Below are positions 6,442-13,482 of a DNA stretch of 29,487 nt, one piece after another; positions within the stretch are counted from its first letter, which is position 1; every line of letters starts with the position of its first letter. The translations under genes were made by a program, and so were the position numbers. The notes under the pieces were generated by a model. That model was not told where the DNA came from, did not search any database, and was given only the letters and a program-made list of their open reading frames with translations. The DNA is from a virus. Location: the IMG/VR virus record IMGVR_UViG_3300037475_000079, positions 64,001 to 93,487 of that record. One strand, written 5' to 3'.

Positions 6442-7539
6442 TTAGTCGGTGAATAGTGGAGCCTGTGCAATCGCAATCCGTCGCCTCGATAAATCCACTT
6501 GCGATTGCCTTAAGTCGATTCCCATTGCCTTCCGTCCGCATTCAATCGCTGATTTCAAAGTCGTGCCACTTCCGCAAAATGGATCTAGCACAATCCCGCC
6601 TGGAGGACAGAACGATCGAATCAGGAACTCACACAAGTCTTCTGGATAGGGGGCTTCGTTCTCGTGGCAGATTTTGTCGCCCATGACTCCACCGCCTACG
6701 ATGCAGTCGATAACGTCGGACGGCTCTCCAAGGATTTCAGAAACCTGCTCGGCTGTGTATTTTTGTTGGATGACGTTTCCAGGATTGGCAATTGCAGGCG
6801 GCTCGCTCGACAGCATGGTTATGGGCCTGCCTTCTTTGTCGTGGCCCATGGACGTTAGTTTTCTGCCGCGATCTTTATGTTTCCCATTTTTCTTTCTGCC
6901 CGCACCGCTTGAATCATGCGGCGTACCGCCCCATTGATCTCGACCGTTGACAACAACATGCGAGGGCCGCTTACCACCGCAAGTCACATTGTCCTTATCG
7001 CCACCAGTCGCGCCCGAATCAATCGGATGACCCCATTGATTGACGCGAGTTCCATTCGTCAGCCGGTTCGCCATTTCGCCACCCGGTGCCCATTTCGGCG
7101 GATGGCCCATCGCGGTATTGTCTGCCCATTCGAGTTTTCCGGGAGTCGCCGCAATCACGAATTCGTAGTCGTTCCTCAACCATTCGTTTCCGCCGCTTCC
7201 GGGAATCCCGATGCGTCGGAATATCGGCGGCTTCCTGAAGTTCACTCCCGCCCGATGAAGATCAGCCATCAGCAAAACAGGCGTCATGTCGTACCGGAAA
7301 TTCTTCGTCTTGCCTTCGATGACCCAGAATACCGGCCCCGCAGAAACTCGGACACACTCCATGAACCGCTCGAATGCCCACTTGACGTACTCTTCTCCTT
7401 TGAGCTTGAACCCGATTCCATACGTCCTAGCGTCAACGTAGGGCGGCGACGACATCACCATCGCAACCGATTTAGGCGGCATGGCCTTCATCAGTTCCAG
7501 GCAGTCACCGCATAGGATTTCCGTTTTCGCTCGTCTCAC
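6442..7539 (-). CDS. Beta-class DNA methyltransferase (N4-cytosine or N6-adenine)
   Basis: The product is 365 residues and methylates an exocyclic amino group of a DNA base. The catalytic motif SPPY (residues 31-34) comes first and the SAM-binding motif DPFCGSGTT comes near residue 310, which is the permuted beta-class order. SPPY rather than DPPY favours N4-cytosine as target but does not prove it. The middle (about 145-260) is an extended, Gly- and Asn-rich insertion that probably serves target recognition. The start is a GTG with AAGGA nine bases upstream. No restriction endonuclease is adjacent, so it is probably a phage protective enzyme acting with the cytosine-C5 enzyme of the same operon. 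Confidence 0.92.
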   Translation of the reverse strand: MRRAKTEILCGDCLELMKAMPPKSVAMVMSSPPYVDARTYGIGFKLKGEEYVKWAFERFMECVRVSAGPVFWVIEGKTKNFRYDMTPVLLMADLHRAGVNFRKPPIFRRIGIPGSGGNEWLRNDYEFVIAATPGKLEWADNTAMGHPPKWAPGGEMANRLTNGTRVNQWGHPIDSGATGGDKDNVTCGGKRPSHVVVNGRDQWGGTPHDSSGAGRKKNGKHKDRGRKLTSMGHDKEGRPITMLSSEPPAIANPGNVIQQKYTAEQVSEILGEPSDVIDCIVGGGVMGDKICHENEAPYPEDLCEFLIRSFCPPGGIVLDPFCGSGTTLKSAIECGRKAMGIDLRQSQVDLSRRRIAIAQAPLFTD

Positions 7540-7585
7540 TCCATCAATCCTTCGTCAGTTGTGGTCGTGGTCGTGGGGGGATGGG

Positions 7586-8059
7586 TTAAACCGGAACGGC
7601 AGCCTTCGTGTCCAGATACGTCAGCCCGACAGCCAGGGCCGACCATACGTCAGCCGAGATTCCGAACAGCGGACCTGGAGTCGCCTTCCTGCCGATTGCA
7701 GTATCCTTGCCGCCAAACCTGTCGATGATCGCCTGTCGAATGTTTGCGTCCTTCGCTCGCATTGAATGGCACAGGTGCATCTTGACTTCCTTGCGTGTTA
7801 CTGGAGTCCAACCGAATCCCTTGATGTCCCACGCTTCGATAAAACGCCCCGTCCAGACACACGTTTGGAACACTTCGCGCCCGACTGCCATGCCGAACGA
7901 TTCAACCATCTCGATCGCCAATTGATCCGCGCTAATCGAATGCCTGATTTCTGTAAGCAGCGTGTCGTTGTCGTGCTTTCCAAATCGAAGCGGTGCGTTA
8001 TCTTCAAGGATCATCCACGCCGAAAGCGTATTACCGGGGTCGATCGAAAGCAGTCTCAT
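7586..8059 (-). CDS. RuvC-like Holliday junction resolvase (phage type)
   Basis: The product is 157 residues. It begins MRLLSIDPGNTLSAWMILED, the RuvC first strand with catalytic Asp7 in SIDPG. Further acidic residues fit the RNase H fold: Glu50 (QLAIEMVESFG), and Asp137 (SADVWSALAVGL) in the last helix. VTRKEVKMHLCHSMRAKDAN is the segment seen in phage RuvC-like proteins. It would cut four-way junctions formed in replication or recombination and fits beside the annealing protein and nuclease of the same operon. The start was chosen at 8059, where ATGA overlaps the upstream gene and a purine-rich GGGGGGAGG precedes it. Confidence 0.78.
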   Translation of the reverse strand: MRLLSIDPGNTLSAWMILEDNAPLRFGKHDNDTLLTEIRHSISADQLAIEMVESFGMAVGREVFQTCVWTGRFIEAWDIKGFGWTPVTRKEVKMHLCHSMRAKDANIRQAIIDRFGGKDTAIGRKATPGPLFGISADVWSALAVGLTYLDTKAAVPV

Positions 8060-8256
8060 CGCCTCCCCCCTCTCCACAAATCGAGCACACGTATCGCCTC
8101 GGGCGAACCAATCGCCGTCTTGAGATACGCATCGACGATAGCCAGCGTGTCGATACGCTTGACGATTGACTCTGGCTTCGGCCGCACTGGCTGCCGATTC
8201 ACGGCGACTGTTTTTCGCTTGGCGAGGGCTGTGGTGTAGGCGGTGTCGGAGGTCAT
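8056..8256 (-). CDS. Small hypothetical protein
   Basis: The product is 66 residues, basic, beginning MTSDTAYTTALAKRKTVAVN and ending in GSPEAIRVLDLWRGGRR. The sequence VKRIDTLAIVDAYLKTAIG predicts two helices. The N-terminal half is probably disordered. AAAGGA lies nine bases before the ATG, and the start overlaps the upstream stop as ATGA. The gene is coupled on both sides; no function is known. Confidence 0.6.
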   Translation of the reverse strand: MTSDTAYTTALAKRKTVAVNRQPVRPKPESIVKRIDTLAIVDAYLKTAIGSPEAIRVLDLWRGGRR

Positions 8257-8897
8257 TGTGAAATCCTTTTGAACGACACGACCCAGACCCACGGATTCGA
8301 CTCCCACGCATAGCCTCGCGGGCCGTTCAGCTTGTTCCAGAGCCAGATAAACGAATCCAGGTAACACGGCCTGGCGAATCCACATCCTCCAGTCTCTATG
8401 CAATTTTCGCCGCATGTGAGACATCCCGGCTCAGCGCCCTCAGCCCGCGCATCTGCTTCCGTGATCTCGCTCAGTCTCTCGACTCGAATGTCCGTGACTT
8501 CCAACTCAATGCGGCACGCCCATCTCGGCATGAAGATTGACGGACGCCACCTCGACGGCTGAATTGCCATTTCCTCGTCTGCCCGATAGAGCGCCGTCCG
8601 CTTGCCGATGAGTACTTGCCCGTCATAGTCGTTTGTGTGTGCCCAGGTCTCGCGGACCCAGATTCGATCTCCCATCCATCCGTAAGGATTGCGAATTGAT
8701 TCAGAGCAGTGACAGGCTCCGTCCGCGCTATTTATCGCCCATCCTGTTTTTGAATATCCGCAACAATCAACCGACTCGCCGTCTTGCGGCTGCGGTTTCA
8801 CTATCCGCCGCGTCTGCGTTTTACGACCCGCCAGTATCGCCCGCACCATCGGCCGCGAGAACAGAATCGGCCGCTCTCGAATTGCTGTAGCGCTCAC
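8253..8897 (-). CDS. ASCH-like domain protein, copy 1
   Basis: The product is 214 residues. GRKTQTRRIV (about 24-33) matches the GxKxxT core of ASCH-type domains, which are beta-barrel RNA- or nucleotide-binding folds. It is followed by GDRIWVRETWAHT, a YRAD box, and WRPSIFMPRWACR. The Cys-rich insertion CLTCGENCIETGGC near residue 160 may bind metal. This layout recurs in phage proteins often labelled morphogenetic without evidence. The start is a GTG forming GTGA with the upstream gene and preceded by AAGGGG. A paralogue lies at 12796-13482 in the same operon. Its target is unknown. Confidence 0.7.
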   Translation of the reverse strand: MSATAIRERPILFSRPMVRAILAGRKTQTRRIVKPQPQDGESVDCCGYSKTGWAINSADGACHCSESIRNPYGWMGDRIWVRETWAHTNDYDGQVLIGKRTALYRADEEMAIQPSRWRPSIFMPRWACRIELEVTDIRVERLSEITEADARAEGAEPGCLTCGENCIETGGCGFARPCYLDSFIWLWNKLNGPRGYAWESNPWVWVVSFKRISQ

Positions 8898-9394
8898 GCT
8901 CTCACCCCTTCCGCTATCTCGCCGAGCCGTCGCAGGCACTCATCCTGAAACTTTCGCATCCATTCCTCCTCGAAGCAGTAGTTAGAAATCACGCCAGCCA
9001 TGTTCTTTCCGGCACACCAATTGATCTCGTCCAGGTCGAACTCGGCAGGCTCGCCAATCGCCTCGCGTTTCTTCAACTTGCACAAAACTCCGATTGTTCT
9101 GCCGTGCGGCTGATGCGTATGTGTCCATTCGTGGAATGAATTCTTGCAGACCAAAAGGTTCGACAGCTTGTCGGGACGCTGGCCGCTCACGCTGTAGATG
9201 TGGTGCCGTTCCAGGGGATCAATCGTTGTACCTCGAAGCTCATATCCTTCGCAGAGGAATCGCACCTTGCCGTTCTGAATCGTCAATCCAGTCCTGAAGC
9301 ACACCTCGCAGAACTCGCCCCAGCGCTGCCGGTACTCTTCGTACATGTCCGCATCCTTGAACTTGTGGCTGTTGGTTTTCGACACTCGCCTCAC
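8894..9394 (-). CDS. HNH endonuclease-like protein
   Basis: The product is 166 residues. CEVC (residues 29-32) opens a zinc-binding part, and RHHIYSVSG (63-71) supplies the first histidines of an HNH active site. SNLLVC (about 78-83) supplies the Asn and NSFHEWTH (85-92) the last His. The region from 20 to 100 therefore fits the His-Me finger fold, which makes single- or double-strand cuts in DNA. I chose the GTG at 9394 because GGAGAG lies six bases upstream. It may be a homing-type, repair or replication endonuclease, or a structure-specific nuclease; the substrate cannot be told from sequence. Confidence 0.75.
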   Translation of the reverse strand: MRRVSKTNSHKFKDADMYEEYRQRWGEFCEVCFRTGLTIQNGKVRFLCEGYELRGTTIDPLERHHIYSVSGQRPDKLSNLLVCKNSFHEWTHTHQPHGRTIGVLCKLKKREAIGEPAEFDLDEINWCAGKNMAGVISNYCFEEEWMRKFQDECLRRLGEIAEGVRA

Positions 9395-9438
9395 AACAAT
9401 CTCTCCATCTGCTGTAGTAGCGCGGTGATGCGGGGGGA

Positions 9439-9696
9439 TTAGAACATTGCCATTTGCGCCGGCTTCTTCGCCTTCGGTTTCAATTCCTCGCGTCCGGCAT
9501 CGGTGATCGCATAACCCTTGAATGGACCCAGCGGTTCGCACACTCTGGCTCCGTCGTCAATAAGTCGCAGCAGCATTGTTTCCAGCATGGCGCACCGTGG
9601 CTCGAACAGCTTGATTCCGAAGTGGCCGATGATGTATTCGATGTCTACAGGGGCAGCTTGATCGGACAGGAAGGCTAGGATTTCTCGCGGTGTCAT
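9439..9696 (-). CDS. Small hypothetical protein, possible winged helix
   Basis: The product is 85 residues. TPREILAFLSDQAAPVDIEY and LETMLLRLIDDGARVCEPL, followed by FKGYAITDAG, look like the helices and wing of a winged-helix DNA-binding domain. The C-terminus is basic with PKAKKPAQ. The ATG at 9696 lies one base after the DnaB stop and has GAGAG nearby; upstream ATGs at 9720 and 9768 would extend the protein into dnaB. It directly follows the helicase gene, so a role in replication is possible. Confidence 0.6.
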   Translation of the reverse strand: MTPREILAFLSDQAAPVDIEYIIGHFGIKLFEPRCAMLETMLLRLIDDGARVCEPLGPFKGYAITDAGREELKPKAKKPAQMAMF

Positions 9697-9697
9697 T

Positions 9698-11071
9698 TCA
9701 TCTCTCGAATCCGCTGGCATATTGGCTGTACTGGCTAACGGCAGTTTGGTCCCGCTTTCCTGCATCACGAAAGGTCATGAGAGATTTATCGAACATAAAC
9801 TTGACTTCGCCGATTGGTCCGTTGCGATGCTTGGCGACGTTCAGATACATCACCCCCGGCTCGTCATTGGCGTCATAAACGTCTGGCCTGTGCATCAGCC
9901 AAACAGCGTCGGCGTCGGCTTCGATGCTTCCGCTCTCACGCAAGTCTGACAATCGCGGTGGTCGAACGGTGCCCTTCTCGCTCTCGCGGTTCACCTGGGC
10001 CAGACAGAGAATCGGTATTCCAAGAGACTTCGCCAGTCCCTTCATGCGGCGACTGCACTCGGCGACTTCCTGCTCCCGGCTGTTGCGGTACGCTGCGCCA
10101 GTTGCCAATTGGAGATAATCGACTACCAACAATTCAATCTTGTCGCGGCGGCGCATAAGGCGTGCCGACGACTCCAAGGCACTGATTGACCGATTCAGGC
10201 TCTCGTCGATCATGAATGGCAGTTCCCCAAGCCGCGCGGACGCCTCGACTAGGCTGTCAATCTGTGCTTCAGACATCCCGCCGCCGCGCATAATGTGCGA
10301 TGAAAGTCGCGCCTCTGCGGACAACAGACGTTCAGCGATCTCCATCCGGCTCTGCTCCATAGAAAGCATTCCGACTGGTATATTACGCTGCGCAATTTTG
10401 AGCCCGATGTTCACGGCGAACGCGGTCTTTCCAATCGACGGACGAGCAGCCAATATGGCGACGTTTCCAGGTTGCAGACCAGTCATAATTCCATCGAGAG
10501 TCTGAAAGCCAGTCATCAGGCCCATGCCCCTGCCTGATGTCAGCCGGTTCATGGCGTCGATTAGCACATCACCGAGTGATTGCGTCTTGCTCGCAACGCT
10601 GCGCTCCAGGATAGCGCCAATGCTCGTACTGACTCGCCCAAGCGATTCGTCGATGTCGGCGGTCATTTCATAGGCATCCCGCACAGCGGACGTTCCAGCG
10701 GCCGATAGCAGCCTGCGGCGCGACCGCTCGTCAACAGTACCGGCATAGACCTGGGAATGCGCGCCGTGGGGAACGGACTGCATGCATTCTTCAATGAGCG
10801 CATACGTCTCGTCGTCGAACCTGTCTGTAGCCTTCAGTCGATCCGCGATGGCGATTGGATCGAGCGGCTTGTTCTGCGATGACAACCACAGCAATGCTCC
10901 CCAGATGTCGCCGTGCTCTTGCAGGTAAAAATCCTGCTGTGAAATACGGACTCCGATTTCGTCGATGGCTGAAGGAAACAGCAGCACACTTCCGATCAGG
11001 CACTTTTCGGCGTGCAAATCCTTCGGTGGCTCACGCGATGAAATCGGCCTATCTCGCTCCGTCGTAATCAT
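9698..11071 (-). CDS. dnaB: Replicative DNA helicase DnaB
   Basis: The product is 457 residues, normal for DnaB. The N-terminal domain spans about residues 15-105 (AEKCLIGSVLLFPSAIDEIG and a distal helical hairpin). The RecA-like motor follows, with Walker A ARPSIGKT (209-216) and Walker B LLVVDYLQL (314-322). A conserved LAQVNRE box and SGSIEADAD lie near the C-terminal third. It would unwind the phage fork as a hexamer on the lagging strand. The ATG at 11071 overlaps the initiator stop as ATGA and has AAGGA upstream. The initiator gene immediately before it is the expected loader or recruiter. Confidence 0.97.
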   Translation of the reverse strand: MITTERDRPISSREPPKDLHAEKCLIGSVLLFPSAIDEIGVRISQQDFYLQEHGDIWGALLWLSSQNKPLDPIAIADRLKATDRFDDETYALIEECMQSVPHGAHSQVYAGTVDERSRRRLLSAAGTSAVRDAYEMTADIDESLGRVSTSIGAILERSVASKTQSLGDVLIDAMNRLTSGRGMGLMTGFQTLDGIMTGLQPGNVAILAARPSIGKTAFAVNIGLKIAQRNIPVGMLSMEQSRMEIAERLLSAEARLSSHIMRGGGMSEAQIDSLVEASARLGELPFMIDESLNRSISALESSARLMRRRDKIELLVVDYLQLATGAAYRNSREQEVAECSRRMKGLAKSLGIPILCLAQVNRESEKGTVRPPRLSDLRESGSIEADADAVWLMHRPDVYDANDEPGVMYLNVAKHRNGPIGEVKFMFDKSLMTFRDAGKRDQTAVSQYSQYASGFER

Positions 11072-11865
11072 TCTGAATCCTTTCGTTCGTCGCACAGCGG
11101 GAATATCTCTGCCGGAGGATTTTCAATCGTTTTAAGACGCTCTCGATATGCAGCTAAACGCTTCGCTGCTAACTGCCGCTGGTCTCCAGTCAGGTTTCTC
11201 CAGCTTTGTTTGGCGACGAGTCCCTTGAACCATTCAGAGCCTTTATTGGCTTCCACGTCGCGGATTGCGGCCCCGATGAATCGAAGCAGCGTTTTCTCGT
11301 CCGGTGGAATCAGGTTGGGGTGCTCGCGGTGACAAGCCCTGTGGATTGCGCACGTAGCTTCAATCGACTTTAGGTTTTCAGTGGTCACCGATTCCAGACT
11401 TTTGAACCAAACAACTCCGTTTTTTCGTCCGTTGGATTTCTTTCCCTCATCATCAATCAAACAAGCAATACTCTTCTCTTCTCTAGGTAACGCTCTGCTA
11501 ACGCTGGCAGCGTTAGCAGATTTATTCTTGTGTTCGGCTACTCTAATCGCCGTTAAGCACCGCTTTTTAGCACTCTTTCCGTTATGTCTGTCGAAACGAG
11601 GAAACATGATTCCATCGGTTTTTATGTCCAGCCAACCGGCTTTTTGCATGGCTTGCGCGAAGTTTGGCACACCCAGGTAACGATCAACCCAATTTTCGGT
11701 AACGCCAACTGCGTTACCGTCCTCGGTGTGCTTGTCAGCCCATGTCCAGAGCCTATATAGCTTGCCGACAACCAAGTCCTCGCCAATGTTTACGGCAACT
11801 CCAATTGATATGACGGCAGGGTCGTCAATCAGGTCGGTTCTCATCTTGATCCAATCCCCCGCCAT
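11068..11865 (-). CDS. Phage replication initiator (lambda O-like in layout)
   Basis: The product is 265 residues. Residues 1-110 form a winged-helix-type N-terminal domain, beginning MAGDWIKMRTDLIDDPAV and with VVGKLYRLWTWADKH, GVTENWVDRYLGV and MFPRFDRHNGKSAKKR. This block is seen in phage proteins placed before dnaB. A Lys/Ser-rich linker follows (about 105-155), then a helical C-terminal domain probably used for helicase contact. The ATG lies 11 bases after the previous stop, with AGGAG eight bases upstream. Iteron-like repeats lie inside the coding sequence, within the N-terminal domain and the linker, which suggests that the replication origin is within this gene, as in lambda. Confidence 0.8.
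   Translation of the reverse strand: MAGDWIKMRTDLIDDPAVISIGVAVNIGEDLVVGKLYRLWTWADKHTEDGNAVGVTENWVDRYLGVPNFAQAMQKAGWLDIKTDGIMFPRFDRHNGKSAKKRCLTAIRVAEHKNKSANAASVSRALPREEKSIACLIDDEGKKSNGRKNGVVWFKSLESVTTENLKSIEATCAIHRACHREHPNLIPPDEKTLLRFIGAAIRDVEANKGSEWFKGLVAKQSWRNLTGDQRQLAAKRLAAYRERLKTIENPPAEIFPLCDERKDSE
11486..11719 (-). repeat. Iteron-like repeats and palindromes inside the initiator gene, candidate origin
   Basis: Six copies of G(G/C)TAACG(C/A) occur here in both orientations, at 11486-11493, 11497-11504, 11510-11517 (reversed), 11676-11683, 11698-11705 and 11711-11718 (reversed). Pairs of copies build a perfect 12-bp inverted repeat with one central base (11495-11519) and a perfect 9-bp inverted repeat with a five-base spacer (11697-11719). 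T/A-rich tracts lie between the two clusters. This is what an initiator-binding origin would look like. The assignment is inference from layout and not a proof of origin activity. Confidence 0.5.
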
Positions 11866-11876
11866 CCTGGCTGCTC

Positions 11877-12155
11877 CTAACCGCCTGATAGCCTGTACTC
11901 ATACAACCCGCTGCGAGGCTCGCCACGATGCCTACGCTCAACCAAATGCGAACCGTTCCGTTCTTTTCGCAAGTCTCTAAGTCTGGCTGAAACCGAAGCC
12001 TGCGGATCGCCAGTGGCAAACGAAATCTCTCCCAGCGTTCTCCATTCTCCGTCACGCATCAGGCAGTAGACTCGTCTCTGCTGGCCCGTCAGCCTCTCGC
12101 AGTCAAATTCTGCGGAATAAGTCGCGCCGTCGAAGGTTAATTCCATTTGAGTCAT
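11877..12155 (-). CDS. Winged-helix-type DNA-binding protein
   Basis: The product is 92 residues. The core RVYCLMRDGEWRTLGEI followed by SFATGDPQASVSARLRDLRK is a helix-turn-helix with a following wing. Small proteins of this type (with RLTGQQRRV before the helix-turn-helix) are common upstream of phage initiator genes and are presumed regulators or initiator partners. GGAAG lies five bases before the ATG. It precedes the initiator gene by 11 bases in the same operon. Confidence 0.72.
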   Translation of the reverse strand: MTQMELTFDGATYSAEFDCERLTGQQRRVYCLMRDGEWRTLGEISFATGDPQASVSARLRDLRKERNGSHLVERRHRGEPRSGLYEYRLSGG

Positions 12156-12193
12156 CGTGACTTCCGTGACGAATCGGAAAGGTAGCTAAAGCG

Positions 12194-12499
12194 TCAGATT
12201 AGTCGCACGTCTCTTGAGATGTTCGGGAAATCCAAGTTAACGAGTAAGCCGAACCTCATATCCCACATTCCAACGCACCCTTTACGATTTCTGCACTCCT
12301 CTGTGATCACAGCCATCGTTTCGGCTTGCTGGCGGTGTTCTTCGCACGCGGCGAATGTCACCGAGATTTCTTCCCCTTCGTTGTCCATCAAAAGATGCCC
12401 GCACAGCACCTTAGATGCATTCTCAAGTCGCTTGCGACATACAGGGCATTTTCCGGTTTCAAAACTTATGAAAGGCTCGTGGTTCACAATTTGCCTCAT
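12194..12499 (-). CDS. Small zinc-binding hypothetical protein
   Basis: The product is 101 residues. CPVCRKRLE near residue 18 and a later LCGH, then ACEEH, give a Cys-Cys...Cys-His...Cys-His set likely to bind zinc. No known family is recognised. The ATG lies three bases after the upstream stop, without a strong ribosome site, so it is probably translated by coupling. It ends 38 bases before the winged-helix gene. Confidence 0.62.
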   Translation of the reverse strand: MRQIVNHEPFISFETGKCPVCRKRLENASKVLCGHLLMDNEGEEISVTFAACEEHRQQAETMAVITEECRNRKGCVGMWDMRFGLLVNLDFPNISRDVRLI

Positions 12500-12502
12500 T
12501 CG

Positions 12503-12670
12503 TTAGCCGTTCGCCTTCTCGATGTCATCCGCAAGGTTCACCACAACCCACTTGCGCAGTTCGGGCGTGGCGAGGTCGTTCAACTTCTTGAGCGTCGTCT
12601 TTCGCAGGCGCATCGCGGCCTCTTGATCTGCGACGGCGGCTACTGGCGGCATGGTGGATGCGGCGGTCAT
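12503..12670 (-). CDS. Small helical hypothetical protein
   Basis: The product is 55 residues: an Ala-rich N-terminus (MTAASTMPPVAAVADQEAAM), then a basic helix with RLRKTTLKKLNDLATPELRK and an acidic end. AAGGAG six bases before the ATG is one of the strongest ribosome sites in the operon. The frame is open further upstream to 12832, but that part runs through an intergenic stretch. The function is unknown. Confidence 0.58.
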   Translation of the reverse strand: MTAASTMPPVAAVADQEAAMRLRKTTLKKLNDLATPELRKWVVVNLADDIEKANG

Positions 12671-12795
12671 TCTGTGCTCCTTAGGGTTCGGGTTATAAAT
12701 TGGCCGTCTCTCCGGCCTGTCACGCTGTTCCGTTCGTCGCGTTACTCCCGGCCGCGAACCAAAACCACTTGGCTTGTGCCGGTGCTCACAAAGGT
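12671..12795 (-). promoter_or_regulatory. Intercistronic gap with hairpin and possible secondary promoter
   Basis: This is one of the few gaps over 100 bases within the leftward operon. It holds a 5-bp inverted repeat GGCCG/CGGCC with a six-base loop at 12702-12717, followed on the minus strand by AATTTATAACC. TATAAC could be a -10 element, with GTGACA as a distant -35 element at a long spacing. The hairpin could instead be a weak terminator or a processing site. Evidence for either is modest. Confidence 0.25.
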
Positions 12796-13482
12796 TTACG
12801 GGATTATTCGCTTGAAAGAGACTGCCCAGCAAAACGGATTAGAGTCGTATGGATAGCCACGCTTCGCGTTCAATTTGTCCCAAAGTTTCTTGAACCATTC
12901 GAGTCTAGACGCATCGCCGTCAAGACCATTGCTCGGTTCCCACGGAGTTCCTTCCGCGTCCAGTTCAAGCATCGTCATTTCGTGCAGTCGCTCAAGCCGC
13001 ATTTCTGTTATTTCGAGGATTGTTCGACACGCCCACCGCGGCATGAAAATCGACGGACGCCATACGAATTCTCCGCAACCGTCGCCGCCGCGCCATTGCC
13101 AAGCGTCAGCCGGATCGGCTCGATAGAATATCTTGTCGCCTCGCGTTGGCTTTCTGCCTCCGGGACACAGCGGATGATCGGCGGATGGACAGCCCCAGGT
13201 CTCTCGAACCCACAGTCGATCGCCGATATCGCCATACGGGCACTTGATCTCGTCGCGGCTGTTGTCGTCAACGTCAGTCTGGACTTCCAGATACCATTTA
13301 TCATCTTCCTGGTAGACTCCCGATAGCGGCCAATCCATGATCGGTCTGCCAAGATGCAAATAGGTTGGAATCTTTTTGCACACGCGACGAGTCATTGTCT
13401 TTTTTCCGTCGAATGCAGCCGACGCCATCGACTCACTCATCAGAATCGGACGCTCTTTCACGGCAGGCATGTCGATAATCAT
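12796..13482 (-). CDS. ASCH-like domain protein, copy 2
   Basis: The product is 228 residues and a paralogue of the protein at 8253-8897. It has the same blocks in order: RPILMSE, GKKTMTRRVCKKI, GDRLWVRETW, FYRAD, FVWRPSIFMPRWACR, EITEMRLERLHEMT, and a C-terminal NPFCWAVSFKRI. The GKKTMTRR segment is the ASCH-type nucleic-acid-binding core. The region between the first two blocks differs from copy 1, and the copy 1 Cys insertion is missing. The ATG overlaps the Cas4-like stop as ATGA. Two diverged copies in one operon suggest different targets. Confidence 0.68.
   Translation of the reverse strand: MIIDMPAVKERPILMSESMASAAFDGKKTMTRRVCKKIPTYLHLGRPIMDWPLSGVYQEDDKWYLEVQTDVDDNSRDEIKCPYGDIGDRLWVRETWGCPSADHPLCPGGRKPTRGDKIFYRADPADAWQWRGGDGCGEFVWRPSIFMPRWACRTILEITEMRLERLHEMTMLELDAEGTPWEPSNGLDGDASRLEWFKKLWDKLNAKRGYPYDSNPFCWAVSFKRIIP

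Noticed and set aside
12326-12856. Plus-strand frame of 176 codons
   Set aside because: It crosses the ends of three leftward genes and has no ribosome site or recognisable domain.
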